DNA of 64,000 nt from Brachionus rotundiformis (GCA_016802295.1 JAESIW010000207.1:327978-391977); one strand, 5' to 3'; counted from the first letter of the stretch, positions 11,150-22,588 are shown. Translations and numbers: made by a program. The notes: a model not told the origin generated them from the letters alone.

Positions 11150-12634
11150 ATGATCGGAGGTGTATTCATGTACAACCATAAGGGGGAGGTGCTCATTTCC
11201 CGGATATACCGGGACGACATCGGGTAAGCTGCCTCAAAGGCACTTTTAGCTGACCTTTTGACCATATTTTGCCCAAAGCCGAAATGCAGTGGACGCTTTT
11301 AGAGTTAATGTGATCCATGCCAGACAACAGGTCCGCTTTCCAGTGGTTAACATTGCCAGAACAAGCTTTTTCTACATCAAAAAGTAAACACTGCCTTATT
11401 TAACTGCTGGCACTTATGGCTTTTTCTAAAGATCTAATATCTGGATTGCCGTGGTCACCAAGGAGAACATCAACGCAGCCATGTGCTTCGAATTTTTGAA
11501 CAAAGCTGTCGAAGTAATGCAGTCATACTTTGGCAAAATAAGTGAAGAAAATATAAAGAACAATTTTGTTCTTATTTATGAACTTCTTGATGGTAAAAAT
11601 AAACTTTTTTCTCTATTTTTTTATTTGGAAATTATTTTATTTGGTAAAAATAAGAAATTCTTGACTTTGGCTATCCGCAAAACTCGGACGTAGGCATTCT
11701 AAAGACGTACATAACTCAACAAGGAGTTAAATCTCAGTCCAAAGAGGAAACATCCCAAATAACCAATCAGGTGACTGGTCAGATTGGATGGCGCCGCGAG
11801 GGCATCAAATACAGGCGCAACGAGCTCTTTCTGGACGTGCTCGAATACGTCAACTTGCTGATGTCCCCACAGGGACAAGTGCTGAGCGCGCATGTAGCTG
11901 GCAAGATAGTCATGAAAAGCTATCTAAGCGGGATGCCTGAGTGCAAATTTGGCATCAATGACAAGCTCACTTTGGACAGCAAGGGCAAGAGTTCGGCATC
12001 AGGCTCGGAGGCCGCCGGGGCTGTGGTCGGCGGTAGTGGCAAGAGCTCCATAGCCATTGACGACATTCAATTTCACCAATGTGTCAAGTTGAGCAAATTT
12101 GAATCGGACCATTCCATCAGCTTTATCCCGCCGGACGGCGAGTTCGAGCTGATGAAGTACCGCACCACCAAAGACATTAATCTGCCATTTAGAGTCATTC
12201 CTTTGGTTAAAGAGACTGGCAAAGGAAAAATGGAGGTCAAAGTTATTGTCAAGTCAAATTTTAAATCGACTCTAATTGGTCAAAAAATAGAGGTCAGGAT
12301 ACCAACACCGCCGAATACTTGCGGCGTGCAGTTGATATGCATCAAAGGCAAGGCCAAGTACAAGGCGAGTGATAACGCCATTGTTTGGAAGATAAAGAGA
12401 ATGGGCGGCATGAAAGAGTCACAATTGAGCGCCGAAATCGAGCTCATGTCCAATGAGAAAAAAAAGTGGACCAGACCGCCCATTTCCATGAGCTTCGAGG
12501 TTCCTTTCGCTCCATCCGGCTTCAAGGTCCGATACCTGAAGGTGTTCGAGCCCAAGCTGAACTATTCGGACAACGAGACCATCAAGTGGGTTCGCTATAT
12601 CGGCCGATCGGGCCTCTACGAAACCAGATGCTAG
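11150..12634 (+). CDS. AP2M1: AP-2 complex subunit mu (clathrin adaptor)
   Basis: Medium subunit of AP-2, which binds YxxPhi cargo signals and PIP2 and drives clathrin-mediated endocytosis at the plasma membrane. Four exons: 11150-11223, 11279-11383, 11432-11592 and 11655-12634; introns 55, 48 and 62 bp, GT..AG. The spliced protein is 439 aa against 435 in human. The N-terminal longin-like part has MIGGVFMYNHKGEVLISRIY; the mu homology domain has WRREGIKYRRNELFLDV, SYLSGMPECKFG, IPPDGEFELMKYRTTKDI, RIPTPPNTCGVQ and the end KWVRYIGRSGLYETRC. The AAK1-type phosphorylation threonine sits in QVTGQIGW near residue 154. The last exon is G/C-richer than its surroundings. AATAAA lies near 12799. Confidence 0.97.
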
Positions 12635-13001
12635 CACCAGCACCCATCTTCACCTAGTCATACCCAAACCCCTTTAATTTATATTCATTTTATAAAATTA
12701 TCCTAATTAATTCTCTCTCTCTCTTTTTTTTAAATTTATATTCCATTCTAGTATAAAATTTATTTAAATGTATAATTTAGACTTTTTATATAAAGTTAAT
12801 AAAAAATTTTGGACTCTTTTTTTTTGATATTGAGTGTCCCTTAGCAACCGAATTTTAAATGTATTTAACATTTATTTAAATAAAATATTTTCTAGTTTAT
12901 TAAAATTTTTATTTATGGACTTGTGATAGAGTCGAATCTAATCTGTAGAGTAGAAAATTGTATTCATTTGGCCAGAAAGATATATCTATTTGAAAAGAGA
13001 G
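12635..13001. other. AP-2 mu 3' region and upstream spacer
   Basis: Contains a short CT run (12713-12728), the probable AP-2 mu polyadenylation signal near 12799, and the upstream region of the next gene. Nothing else seen. Confidence 0.4.
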
Positions 13002-13492
13002 ATGAGTGATCGGAACAAATTGGACTTGGAAAAGCCGCAGTACAATTCCACACTTAAGTTGATCAAGAAATTGGATGACTTTAAGCTAAATGAGAAGCAA
13101 CAGGTGCACTTAAGTGATGAGGAAATCGAGCGCATCCATGAAAAAGTAACTTAAATGTGTAAAGTGTGGAATTATCTTAAATATTGGTAAACTAGGCATC
13201 ATTAAAACTGAACATGAGAGGTGCTGTGTACGAGGGCCTGGTTTCGGTGGAGCCAGACGAGGAGGACTTCTTGAAGTATCTGGAGATAAAAAACAGGCCG
13301 AGAGTAAAGCCCTATCATGGTGCTAGAAGCAGTCAAAAAGCGCCCGACCTCATGGAATTCTATCCAAGTGACTTGATCAAAGAGTTTCCTGAGGTCGAGA
13401 TAGATGCACCGAAGGTGGCCAAATTTGGTATGCTAAAGGCGTCCGAAAATTTGACCAATGATCCAATAGAAAAATTTTTTGTCTGGAATTAA
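13002..13492 (+). CDS. Conserved-looking 146-aa protein, unknown
   Basis: Two exons, 13002-13145 and 13196-13492, joined across a 50-bp GT..AG intron in phase 0, give 146 aa starting MSDRNKLDLEKPQYNSTLKL. It is acidic to neutral and soluble, with no signal or membrane segment. Segments that look conserved are LSDEEIERIHEK, RGAVYEGLVSVEPDEEDF, PDLMEFYPSDLIKEFPEVEI and the end DPIEKFFVWN. Codon composition is like that of neighbouring genes, and AATTAA-rich sequence follows. I do not recognise the family. It lies 370 bp downstream of AP-2 mu on the same strand. Confidence 0.7.
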
Positions 13493-14479
13493 TTCTAATT
13501 AATCATTTAAATAATTTGTATCAAATTTTTTTGTAATTTTTTTTATTAAAGATTGAAAATTAAAGTTTGTTTTTAATTAATATATTCAGCAGTTATCATA
13601 TTAAATTATTTATTTGCCTTGGCAAAACATAATAGCAAATATTAGATATTTTTTACAAAAGAGTCATATTAATTAATCTAATAGCTCTCGGATAAGAAGT
13701 TAAAGGGATATAATAAAATAAAATAAGAATTGGGACCATGGTCATTGTCAAAACATTGACTAAATCAAGACAAACAACTTAAAACCTATCAGTTTTCAGA
13801 ATCATAGATCATGGTAACAGTTTTTTTTGGTTTAAATCCTTCTTTAATCAGAAAACAATAGACTAATGGTTTAATTTTATTTTTGAATATGTTTTTTTTT
13901 ATTTATCTTAAATGATAAAAAAATACAAAAATAGATAACAAAAAAATGGTAAAAAAATACTCTACAAAATTTTAGTTGTATATTTTATATACCAAAAAAA
14001 ATTTAATAGTGGTTTTGAAGATTTAAAAAGAAAATTTTAGCTTAAAATAATTTCTTTTATCGTATGGTGAAAAGTAAAAAGCTAAAATGGATAGTTTTTT
14101 TCTCATCCAGCTCAATCACTGCTTCTCAGGTACTCAGAAATAAACTTATTTGCCAATTAAATTGTATTAACTGATTCGGTTTTGGTCTTCTTGGTAAATC
14201 TTACATTTTTTTTACCTTTTGTATTATTGATTTGTTAGATTGCCTTTTGGTCAAATAATTTTTACATAGAATGCTACATCAAAAGTCATTCCAAGTCCAT
14301 TTGAATAATTGATAGTTAATTTTTTTTTGTTACTTTTTTTAATTTCTGATAGAGGCAAAAAAACATTTGCCAAACTCAAACAAGTGTGAAAATCAAAATG
14401 GTATAGCAAGGAAACAAAAATCAAGATATAAAACACTGTAGTAAAAGCTTTACTGGTTTATGGTAGTTGATGAGTGTCC
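13493..14479. other. A/T-rich spacer
   Basis: No gene seen. A 61-codon minus-strand frame at 14251-14436 has no recognisable features. Confidence 0.4.
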
Positions 14480-14770
14480 GAGTTGGATAGAAAAAGTCTG
14501 AACACCTTTTACACAGATAGCTTAAGAAGGATTCTTGGGATACACTGGTCTGAAACAATGTTAAGCGATGAGCTATAAAGAACAAAGTCAAAGTCAATGA
14601 GTCAATTTATGAAGAATAAAGGACTCCGATGGTTTGGAAATCTAACATGGAAGTCAACCATCATGAAAAAGCTCACCGAAATGGAAATGACTTAAGAAGA
14701 AGCAAGAGTAAAGGCAAATGATGGACCTGAGTGGAAATCAAAAGTTAATTTTGAGTAGGAATTGTATGGT
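14480..14770 (+). mobile_element. 3' end of a decayed RTE-like non-LTR element
   Basis: The plus strand reads FYTDSLRRILGIHWSETMLS near 14500-14560, followed after frame breaks by KNKGLRWFGN near 14612. This is the usual pattern FH.+CLR+ILGI.W ... RLRWFGH of the region after the reverse transcriptase in RTE- and CR1-type elements. Stops interrupt it and there is no intact catalytic core, so it is a 5'-truncated dead fragment. Confidence 0.6.
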
Positions 14771-15710
14771 TATGATTCCCATGAGCCCACTTTCAGATGA
14801 GATTTAAAAAAACTTATTTTGTTGTCTTGAAAATATTCCTCAAGATCAACCAAGAGAATAATGTTACCATCGTTTACAAAAATCATTTTTTAACTCATCT
14901 CTCCATTATTTCTGATTATACCAAAAACAGTTTGTCTTGCTTTAGCTTTGAATAATGTGCCATCCTTGATGTCCTAGGAAGCATGAAAATTTCTACTCAT
15001 TTCTAATTTAGCTCTTCTATTAGTCTATTGAATTAATATCTGATAACATTTTTCTGGATAGCTTCCAAGGTTTACTGGTTTCTGGTAACTATTTTGTTCT
15101 GTTTGACAAACCATTACCAAGTTTAAGCTTAATGTTTTGAATTTTTTAATTCAAAAAGCAAGAAAAAATGGTAGAAGCAAGAAAATGAATTATTATAGAT
15201 TATAAAATAATGAAGATTTAATATTTTAAACTTTTGATTAAATTAAAAAATTAAAATATTTAAATTTCATAATTTTATTTTCATGATTTATATCCTTTAT
15301 TTATATTTTTACATAAAAATAAATGATTTTATAAAAGAACAACTAAATTAAAAAGCTTAAAATAAAAATTGATTAATAAAATTTTTACTTTATTTAGTTT
15401 TTTCAAAAATTTATTAAGGTTTTTAATGACCATAATGCATTAATTGATATTGATTAAATGTCAGACAGATAATTGGCAAACATAAGTGTCAACCTAAAAA
15501 AAATTTTACTTTTTTGATTAAAATTTGATTATATTTTAATTTAGAAATTTTATAAACAATGAAAAAAATTAAACACATATGAATATTTTTAGTTCGTTAA
15601 CTAACTGAGATTTTAGTTTTTAAGTATTCAAAAAAATCTTTAAGAAGCAATTATTGAGAAATGAATTTACGAATATACATTTTTTAAGAAACACTTAAAA
15701 TAAAAATTTA
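14771..15710. other. Spacer upstream of FYGG gene 2
   Basis: A/T-rich; nothing recognised. Confidence 0.35.
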
Positions 15711-15719
15711 TATAAAAAC
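15711..15719 (+). promoter_or_regulatory. TATA box of FYGG gene 2
   Basis: TATAAAAAC, identical to the element before FYGG gene 1, lies 37 bp before the ATG at 15748. Confidence 0.55.
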
Positions 15720-15747
15720 ATATATATTAGAAGAAATTTTTAAAAAA

Positions 15748-17811
15748 ATGAAATTTTTAATTACATTAAGCCTACTTTTTAACTTTGGAGACTGTAGCCA
15801 CTTTTATGGAGGCAGCATAAGTTGGAAAGCCACTGATCCTTATGCCACAAGCAATATTGATGTTTTGATCAAGTGGAGATTCTATTGGAGATCTACCATG
15901 TCTGCTAATCACAAATGTGATGATACCAAAATTCTGAATGGTGATCTTATTGGTGATTCAGCAACAATAAATTGTGTTACAGGCTGTACCCCGACCACTT
16001 TTAGCATTGATTCAAAAGTTATATGTTCAGATTACAGTTTATCAGATGACTGGTCAGGTGGTCAAAGATCAACTCTGGTCACATTTGCAGACCCTGTTTA
16101 TGTAGAAGGAACTTTCACTGGAGGCGCTTGGCTCAATCTAAACATTGGTGGTGGAAGTTGGGAACTAAGATTCAGAATGAATTTGACACAAAGAGATGAC
16201 ACGCAAAAAATAAACTCACCACCAACTTGTCTGGTCAATCCAATTTCAACCATGCGAGTTGGATGTGAAAATAAGCTCAAAATTTACACTGCAGATCGAG
16301 ATGGTGACAAAGTAAGATGCCGATGGAGCGATGGTTCTTTGAATGAATGCGCTGGTATTTGCAATACTGTGCCTGGTAGTCAATTGGACGAGGAGCAATG
16401 TACACTTACATTCACGCCTGGTTCAGCTGATTATTTTGCAGTTGCCATTCAAATCGAAGACTTTGAAAACAGTCTGTCAACTATTCCAATAAGTAGCATA
16501 CCAATTCAATTTTTGATCAGTAGCAAAAATTTGCCATGTGTCTACGACAAACTACTATTTCAGCAACCAACTCTAAAAGATGAAGCATGCACAGCTGTCC
16601 AATTCAATGACACTTATCATTCCCAATTGATTGTCTTCTCCAATTCACAGATAACTGAGTTTGTCACTCTGTCTCCTCCTGGTTTGATAAAATCCAAAAT
16701 AGACAACTTCAATGGAAATCTAAGCTTGTGGTATGTAAATCTCACATGGACAATAACTGATCCGGATTTGATTGGCATAAATTTGTTCTGTTTCGAGGCA
16801 ATTAACATCGATGGAGATAAAACTGACCAAAGATGTGTGTCATTGGTGGTCGATGGAGTCTCACCAACATTTGAAGATCCATTTCCAACAGGCCTAGTTG
16901 ATCCCATTATTTCCTATTTCACCATCAATGCTGCGAATGTTGCCATTACCAAGTCGACTCGTCCAGGCTCCTACATTCGCATATTTGACTCGAACAACAC
17001 CCAAGTGATCGAAATTGAGTCCATTTCATCAAATGTGGCTGTAATCAATTCCAAAACACTCATTTTTAGCATTGACTATAACTTTACTCAAGGCGAAAGC
17101 TATCATGTTATTTTTGACACCGATGTAGCCCAAAGTAATCAGTATTGTGGTCTTGAGTCACTGCCTTTTGATAGCGACACTTTTTGGACATTTACCATAA
17201 AAACAGACCCATCGTCAAATTCAACCAATCAAAACAACACTCTAAATGACAATGATGGTCAGTTTTCCAATGACACAATTTCTATTGAATATTTCAACCA
17301 TCATGTTCAAACTATGCAGCAATTTTACTCAAAATTTATGACCAAAGCAACCATTGCAATGGCCTCGACTCTCGGTGGTTCAATATTGTTTACTTTGATT
17401 TTGATTTTTACTCTGGTCATCATGTGCTGCTGCGTTCTAAAATCGAAAAAAAAAACATCAGTTACACCAATTACCAGAATAAATGTAAATACAAATAATT
17501 TTACTCTGGGCAGCAACCATTTGGAGAGCAAGCAAATAGATAGCTTCAATTCTCAACTTGGTGCGATCGGAATAGTTGAAAACTTGGACCAAATGCCAGT
17601 TCATAATCAAAACGTGCCAATAACTGAGAGCAAACCGGTCATGCATTCAAACCAACCACCTGATTACAAACCAAAGAGATTTGTAAGGGACACAACAAGG
17701 TTCAATTTTAGAGAAAATCCTGATTCATTTGTGGTAACAAAATCAAACCATTTCGGATACCAAAGTGTATCTGTGGCACCCAAATCTTCCAATCTTAAGA
17801 TTATAAGATAG
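15748..17811 (+). CDS. FYGG-family single-pass membrane protein 2
   Basis: A 687-aa intronless paralogue of the gene at 5906. Signal peptide at residues 1-17, then SHFYGGSISWKATDPYATS, a cysteine-rich ectodomain with TADRDGDKVRCRWSDGS near residue 180-195, and numerous N-glycosylation sequons. In place of the Thr/Pro repeat there is a short Ser/Asn/Asp-rich stalk near residues 490-515. The membrane segment near 534-563 ends in CCC (possible palmitoylation), followed by a tail with NHFGYQSVSVAP and an end KIIR. It is almost identical to gene 3 (38747-40819, opposite strand) from about residue 65 onward, but the first 60 residues after the signal resemble gene 1 more. Function unknown; cell-surface receptor or adhesion protein is a guess from topology. 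Confidence 0.86.
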   Translation: MKFLITLSLLFNFGDCSHFYGGSISWKATDPYATSNIDVLIKWRFYWRSTMSANHKCDDTKILNGDLIGDSATINCVTGCTPTTFSIDSKVICSDYSLSDDWSGGQRSTLVTFADPVYVEGTFTGGAWLNLNIGGGSWELRFRMNLTQRDDTQKINSPPTCLVNPISTMRVGCENKLKIYTADRDGDKVRCRWSDGSLNECAGICNTVPGSQLDEEQCTLTFTPGSADYFAVAIQIEDFENSLSTIPISSIPIQFLISSKNLPCVYDKLLFQQPTLKDEACTAVQFNDTYHSQLIVFSNSQITEFVTLSPPGLIKSKIDNFNGNLSLWYVNLTWTITDPDLIGINLFCFEAINIDGDKTDQRCVSLVVDGVSPTFEDPFPTGLVDPIISYFTINAANVAITKSTRPGSYIRIFDSNNTQVIEIESISSNVAVINSKTLIFSIDYNFTQGESYHVIFDTDVAQSNQYCGLESLPFDSDTFWTFTIKTDPSSNSTNQNNTLNDNDGQFSNDTISIEYFNHHVQTMQQFYSKFMTKATIAMASTLGGSILFTLILIFTLVIMCCCVLKSKKKTSVTPITRINVNTNNFTLGSNHLESKQIDSFNSQLGAIGIVENLDQMPVHNQNVPITESKPVMHSNQPPDYKPKRFVRDTTRFNFRENPDSFVVTKSNHFGYQSVSVAPKSSNLKIIR

Positions 17812-19006
17812 ACAAAAAAAAAACAATTATTTAAACTTATTAGTTTTATTCAATTAAGAATTTTAAAAATATTCAATTCAATATAATTTCTCATTTGTTT
17901 GTATTTCAATAGATTTATTTTAGTTATTTAAAATTAACACCTTTTTTTCACCTTTTTTTTTTTAAATATATATCTAAAAACAATGTATTTTGCCAAGTAT
18001 TTAATAAAAGTTAGAAAAAATTCTACTTCTTGACATTTTCTTACTTTTTTAATCATTAATAAAAAGTTTTCCAATCAAAAAAATTTTTAAAGATACTTAA
18101 TATTTGACTACACTTAACATCATACTTAATTATTTTGGGATAAATAAAACACTTGATTTTAAAAAACTTAGAATTAAGACAAAGTGAATTAGCGGTTATT
18201 TTTGTTTAACTATGAGTTAAAATATTTTAAATACAATGATCGGCTACATAATGAAAAACTAGCAGCTACTATTTATTTAAAATAGATTTTATTCAAATTG
18301 TAACCATAAATTTTAATCACTCATAGATCTATGAATTTAATTTTCAATTTATTTACTTTTAATTTAGTAATACTTATCATTTAATGATAACAAATCTCAT
18401 GGCCTTTCATAGAAGATAGTTAACTTGCTAAAACTCTTCAACGAAAAATTATATAGTATCATAGTTCTGTACAAAGTACAATTTGGAAGCATATGACAAA
18501 TTCTCTCAGCTAGTTTTAAGGTGATAGAGTGGGGTTGACAGAAAAGCTTGAATATTTAAGCTGTGCGGATGACCGGTTGTTAATATCTTAAAAAAAAATG
18601 CATTTTTCTATGAAATTAGAAGATAATTTTGTTCACCAGTAATAGCAAACTGCAGCTTATTGGCATAATACTAGCTATCTTCAGATGACAAAGTAGTTCT
18701 TTACATCAGTGGTATTGAACATGAGCACAAGGATAACCACTTAATGGTACAAACTATAAGTGTCTTAAGATAGCTATAGATTTTTTTGGCTAATCAACAA
18801 TTAGGTTAATTTTGTTAGATAACTTATACATATGTTATCGTAAATTAGTAAAACAAGGAAATATATATATTTACGTATTCATGCGTAAATAAGTATAAAA
18901 AGAAAAAAGAAAAGACTTTTTAATTTTTACTGATTTTATATTTTATGTAGTAAATTACTAAAAGAGTTCTAGTAAATAACTAAAAATACGTAAAAAAGTA
19001 TAAAAG
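17812..19006. other. Spacer between FYGG gene 2 and the integrase relic
   Basis: The first 60-80 bp after the stop are also shared with the 3' side of FYGG gene 3, so the duplication includes 3' untranslated sequence. Near 18860 there is a small imperfect palindrome (TTTACGTATTCATGCGTAAA). No gene seen. Confidence 0.4.
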
Positions 19007-20045
19007 TTATTTGTTCAAACACAAGCTATTTGAGCCATGGCATCTTGAATTACACAACAAGTTTGACTTTCTACAAGTACATTTGGTAGTCGAACATTGT
19101 TTTGTACAATTACACTTGATCATACCCTGTCCGCCACCAATTGAAAGCTCGTTGACTGCTTCACGAATGCTTTTAACATCTTTGTCCGTTCTAATTCTTA
19201 TTTTTAAGTTGACATCTCTTAGTTTATCAAAGCTATTCCTTGCAAGCATGTCTGCGACTACTCCAGCTTCACAAGCTAATTCATATAGACTATAAGTATA
19301 ATCAATATCAATAATACGACAAATCAAGTTAGGCGATTCTGTTAAGCCTTTATCAACATCAGGTATTGGTAATGAAACAAAATCGCCAATCTCGGCTTCA
19401 GGAAGATATCTTGCACTTCTACAGCGCATAGTTTCGGCTTGTTTCTCTTGATTTTCTCGTACAATACCCCTTATGCCAAGTAAAGTATTAGCAGCGCTAA
19501 TAATTTTTTCGCTTTGATTATCCATTGATGTTGTTGGTTGTGGTTCTTGTAGTGGTTCCGGTAATGGTTCTTGTTGAATTTCAATATCGAAATCTTTGGG
19601 ATTGAAAACGTCAACAACTTCCTCAATACCATCATCATCACAAACTTCGTCTTGACCATACTCATAGCCAACAGCATCGAAAATATCTTTCGCAGTCTCT
19701 AATTTAAACCATTCTTCAACCGGTATACTTGTAGTAGTAAGTCCTAGTGGAGTATCGACTCCAAAATCAGCTTTATAAGGCGTACATTTAATACCTGTGT
19801 GGTGTGAGTGATTATTTTTTAATTGTACAAACTATTGACCACTTTGTAGATTTATTTTCTCTCATCCAAGTGGCCAACATTTTTTTAATATCTGCATTGG
19901 CTCTTTTGACACTCCCTTGTGATTGAGGATGTCTAGCCCTACCATGAATGAATGATAAATCTAGCCAAATTGATTTTAATGCTAATAATATTTGATTCCT
20001 AAATTCTTTTCCATTATCAGACTGTAACAAATAAGGTATCCCCAA
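19007..20045 (-). pseudogene. Broken KRBA2-like integrase (mobile element)
   Basis: Minus strand, 5'-truncated. The first part (to about 19834) has the integrase-core block QSDNGKEF and the glutamate block RARHPQSQGSVKRANADIKK. A single frameshift near 19834 breaks it; the next frame stays open to 19007 and reads FVQLKNNHSHHTGIKCTPYK, a linker, GDFVSLPIPDVDKG and a cysteine-rich C terminus (CNCTKQC, CTCRKSNLLCNSRCH) of the CXC type. The first catalytic aspartate is missing: upstream of about 20045 the sequence changes into a dispersed repeat. The family consists of retroviral-type integrases found in DNA-transposon-like elements and in vertebrate KRBA2. A second copy lies at 34.8-35.9 kb. Confidence 0.8.
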
Positions 20046-20192
20046 AATACAAAAAATAAAAATATTGTGGTATTGTGAATTTCAAAAACAAACAGAACAA
20101 AAACTTTTCCTATTTTGATAAATTCAAATTTACTAAAATAAAGTATATTTAAAAAAAATACTGCAACATAGTGCAAAATACTTTGTTGCATC
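20045..20192 (-). repeat. Dispersed repeat, copy B
   Basis: In reverse orientation this matches 9701-9810 (shared TTTATCAAAATAGGAAAA and TTCTGTTTGTTTTTGAAATTC). It abuts the point where the integrase reading frame stops being recognisable, so it probably inserted into, or replaced, the 5' part of that element. Confidence 0.6.
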
Positions 20193-20942
20193 TTTTTTAG
20201 AAAAGTAATTCTTCTGACGCAGATAAAAAACAAAAAGTAAAGCATTAATTGAAAGTTTGAAATTCACAATGCCAAGCGCTGACAAGTTAATAATAAATAC
20301 CAAGTATTGTGCAAGCTACCATAGGTGACCTCCTAGTAGGCCACCTCCACAAGCTAGTCTTGATGTAGCTTATATATATTACTAATATTAGAGAAAATTT
20401 ATTAAAATAATCTTTCTATTTTGTTTATTCAAATTTTTATAAATTTAAAAATTAAAAAACAATCTAATCAATTGATTGAGAAAATATTTTTATAAAATTA
20501 TTTACTTGTCAAATTTACATTACATGTAAAGCGTGTTACATTAAAACTTCTCATATTAAATTAGAGATTAATTCTAATATTCAAAGATAAATTCTTTGAA
20601 TTAAAATGATATTTTGAATTGATTTTAAAAATTACTGATAAAAGATCAAAAAACATAAAAAGATGACATGACTTTGTCCAATACTGCTCTGCACAGGAAG
20701 GATTGGTATGGCTTTTTTGAGAACGCTATTAATAAATTTTCAAATTTAATTTTAAAACAATTAATACTTTCAGACACAGTGGAATTTTATTGGTAACTAA
20801 TTTAATTACATAATTTTAAAATGTTAAAACTAAATCACGAAAGAGCCATTCTCAGGGATCTTATTTTAATACTTTTATGCTCATAACACGAGAATAAATT
20901 TCTTCATAAAGCTTCTACATTCGATTTTAATTTCTTAACAAA
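20193..20942. other. Spacer with a possible retroelement tail
   Basis: Bases 20305-20385 (AGCTACCATA ... TGTAGCTTATATATATTACTAATATT) resemble the 3' tail of the retrotransposon at 25640-25715. The rest is A/T-rich, with the upstream region of the four-TM gene at the right end. Confidence 0.35.
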
Positions 20943-21653
20943 ATGCCAAAGCATACACGTATCCATCCAAAAGTTGTCAAGACACATGATAACTTTACCA
21001 GGTCCAATTTAATAAACAAGAGAGTATCCAGTTCTTTGTACCAGAACTCAACTTTGAATGGACTTTTACAGATACACAGGTTCTATGTTCTAAGTGAAGA
21101 GCCAACGAGCACGAGCTGTAGTCCTCTAATGGAAAAGACTTGTCCAATTCAAGAGAAAGTACAAAATGATAAGTGTGTAGAAAAAAAGCAGCAATCTTTA
21201 GATAAAAACGTTCTTGGAACAAAGACAGACGTACTTAAAGATTTTCCATATAAATTTTGCGCGTTGGCGCTAATACTGCAAGCAATGTCTGGCCTGGCTC
21301 AGATCTGTCTACAAATTGTTCTATTGCTAAAAAATACTCCACTAAATAAAGTTTCAGCCGGAATTTGGTCTGGTTTATTTGGATTATCCGTGTCTTATGT
21401 AATGTCCCTAGTTAATATAAAAAAAACCTATCGATTTTATGCTGCAAGCTGGTACATGAACTTATTAGCCATTTTTTTTTACTTGGCTTTGGCAATTATA
21501 AACAATTTAAGTATAATTTTTTATGATTATTGTGACCAATGTCTCTACGATAAAGAATTTAGATGGGTTAATTATTGTTTAATGAGCTTGTCTTTTATCT
21601 CATTTATATGCTCCATATTTTTCTTGTTTCAGACTCAAAGCTTAATACCCTAA
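20943..21653 (+). CDS. Four-transmembrane protein, MS4A/CD20-like layout
   Basis: An intronless frame of 236 aa. About 100 polar N-terminal residues precede four hydrophobic segments: LILQAMSGLAQICLQIVLLL (near 110-130), a glycine/serine segment SAGIWSGLFGLSVSYVMSLV (near 140-160), YMNLLAIFFYLALAIINNL (near 175-195) and LMSLSFISFICSIFFLF (near 213-230). A small extracellular loop between TM3 and TM4 contains a Cys pair (DYCDQC). The spacing and the pattern LQ...GL.QI.L.....P....G.WSGLF resemble MS4A/TMEM tetraspan families, but the resemblance is weak. The start context is AAAATGCC. AATAAA follows near 21707. Likely a plasma-membrane protein; function unknown. Confidence 0.7.
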   Translation: MPKHTRIHPKVVKTHDNFTRSNLINKRVSSSLYQNSTLNGLLQIHRFYVLSEEPTSTSCSPLMEKTCPIQEKVQNDKCVEKKQQSLDKNVLGTKTDVLKDFPYKFCALALILQAMSGLAQICLQIVLLLKNTPLNKVSAGIWSGLFGLSVSYVMSLVNIKKTYRFYAASWYMNLLAIFFYLALAIINNLSIIFYDYCDQCLYDKEFRWVNYCLMSLSFISFICSIFFLFQTQSLIP

Positions 21654-22588
21654 GTTTAATCTTTTATTAAGAATTATTTTTACACTTTATTAAGTCTTGT
21701 TTTTTAATAAATAAAAAATTATAGATTTAAAATTAAATATTAATTGTTTTCTAATGTTATAAATTATTTCTAATAAAGTTGAATTCTTGTAAAATAGGTT
21801 CAACAGGTTGCTCAACAATTTGATTGATTCGAAAATATATTCGGGTCACTCATTTGCAAGGGTATACGGTATGATCTTTAGCTTTTTGAGTATTGACAGA
21901 AGTCTTGAGCTTATTTTAGATTCAAGAAAATATTTTGAAAAAACTTGAATGAATTTTAGACTTTTGAGAAGATCTTGGAAAATAGTCTGAGCATATCATA
22001 ATAAAACAAACGTATTAAAAAGTCTTGACAAAATTTTTTTCAAAAAAAGCATAATCAATTGTTATTGAACACAGAACTTCTGTTTAATTTAAGATTCTAA
22101 GGATCTTAATTTAAAATATAATTTAAGGAACAGTGAGAATCTGATAGAATCAACATCAAAATCAGTAAATGGTGAAAAAACTTTAGGATTTTTCTACTCA
22201 AGACTTATAAATTGCTTTGTGATCAAGAGATCAATTTTGAAAATTACAACATTTAAGCGTTCAATTTTTAATAAGATAAATCTAATTTTCTCAGATTTTG
22301 TAAAAAAATTCTAAAAATTTAATATAAATATTTCAATGTTTTATTTTTTTAAATCATTATATTAACAATTTATTTTTAATTTTGTAAAATCTGTTTTATT
22401 ATCTAAATAAATGGAGTGTTAATCGGTCCTTTTGACAGGGACACTAGCCTGTTGATTAACCTTGAAATTATAAATAAAAATAATACTTATACTACTTAAA
22501 AAAAAGAACTGAATTATAAATTATTAATAATATAATAAAAATCGAAAAATAATTATCATATAAACCATACATTAATAGTATAAAATCC
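21654..22588. other. A/T-rich spacer before the hAT element
   Basis: No gene. A fragment at 22215-22310 (TGATCAAGAGATCAATTT ... TTTTGTAAAAAAATTC) weakly resembles 51965-52045, which may point to an unnamed dispersed repeat. Confidence 0.3.

Noticed and set aside
16098..17646. Minus-strand frames opposite FYGG 2, and the equivalents opposite FYGG 3
   Set aside because: The same shadows recur in both duplicates, as expected if only the sense strand is coding.
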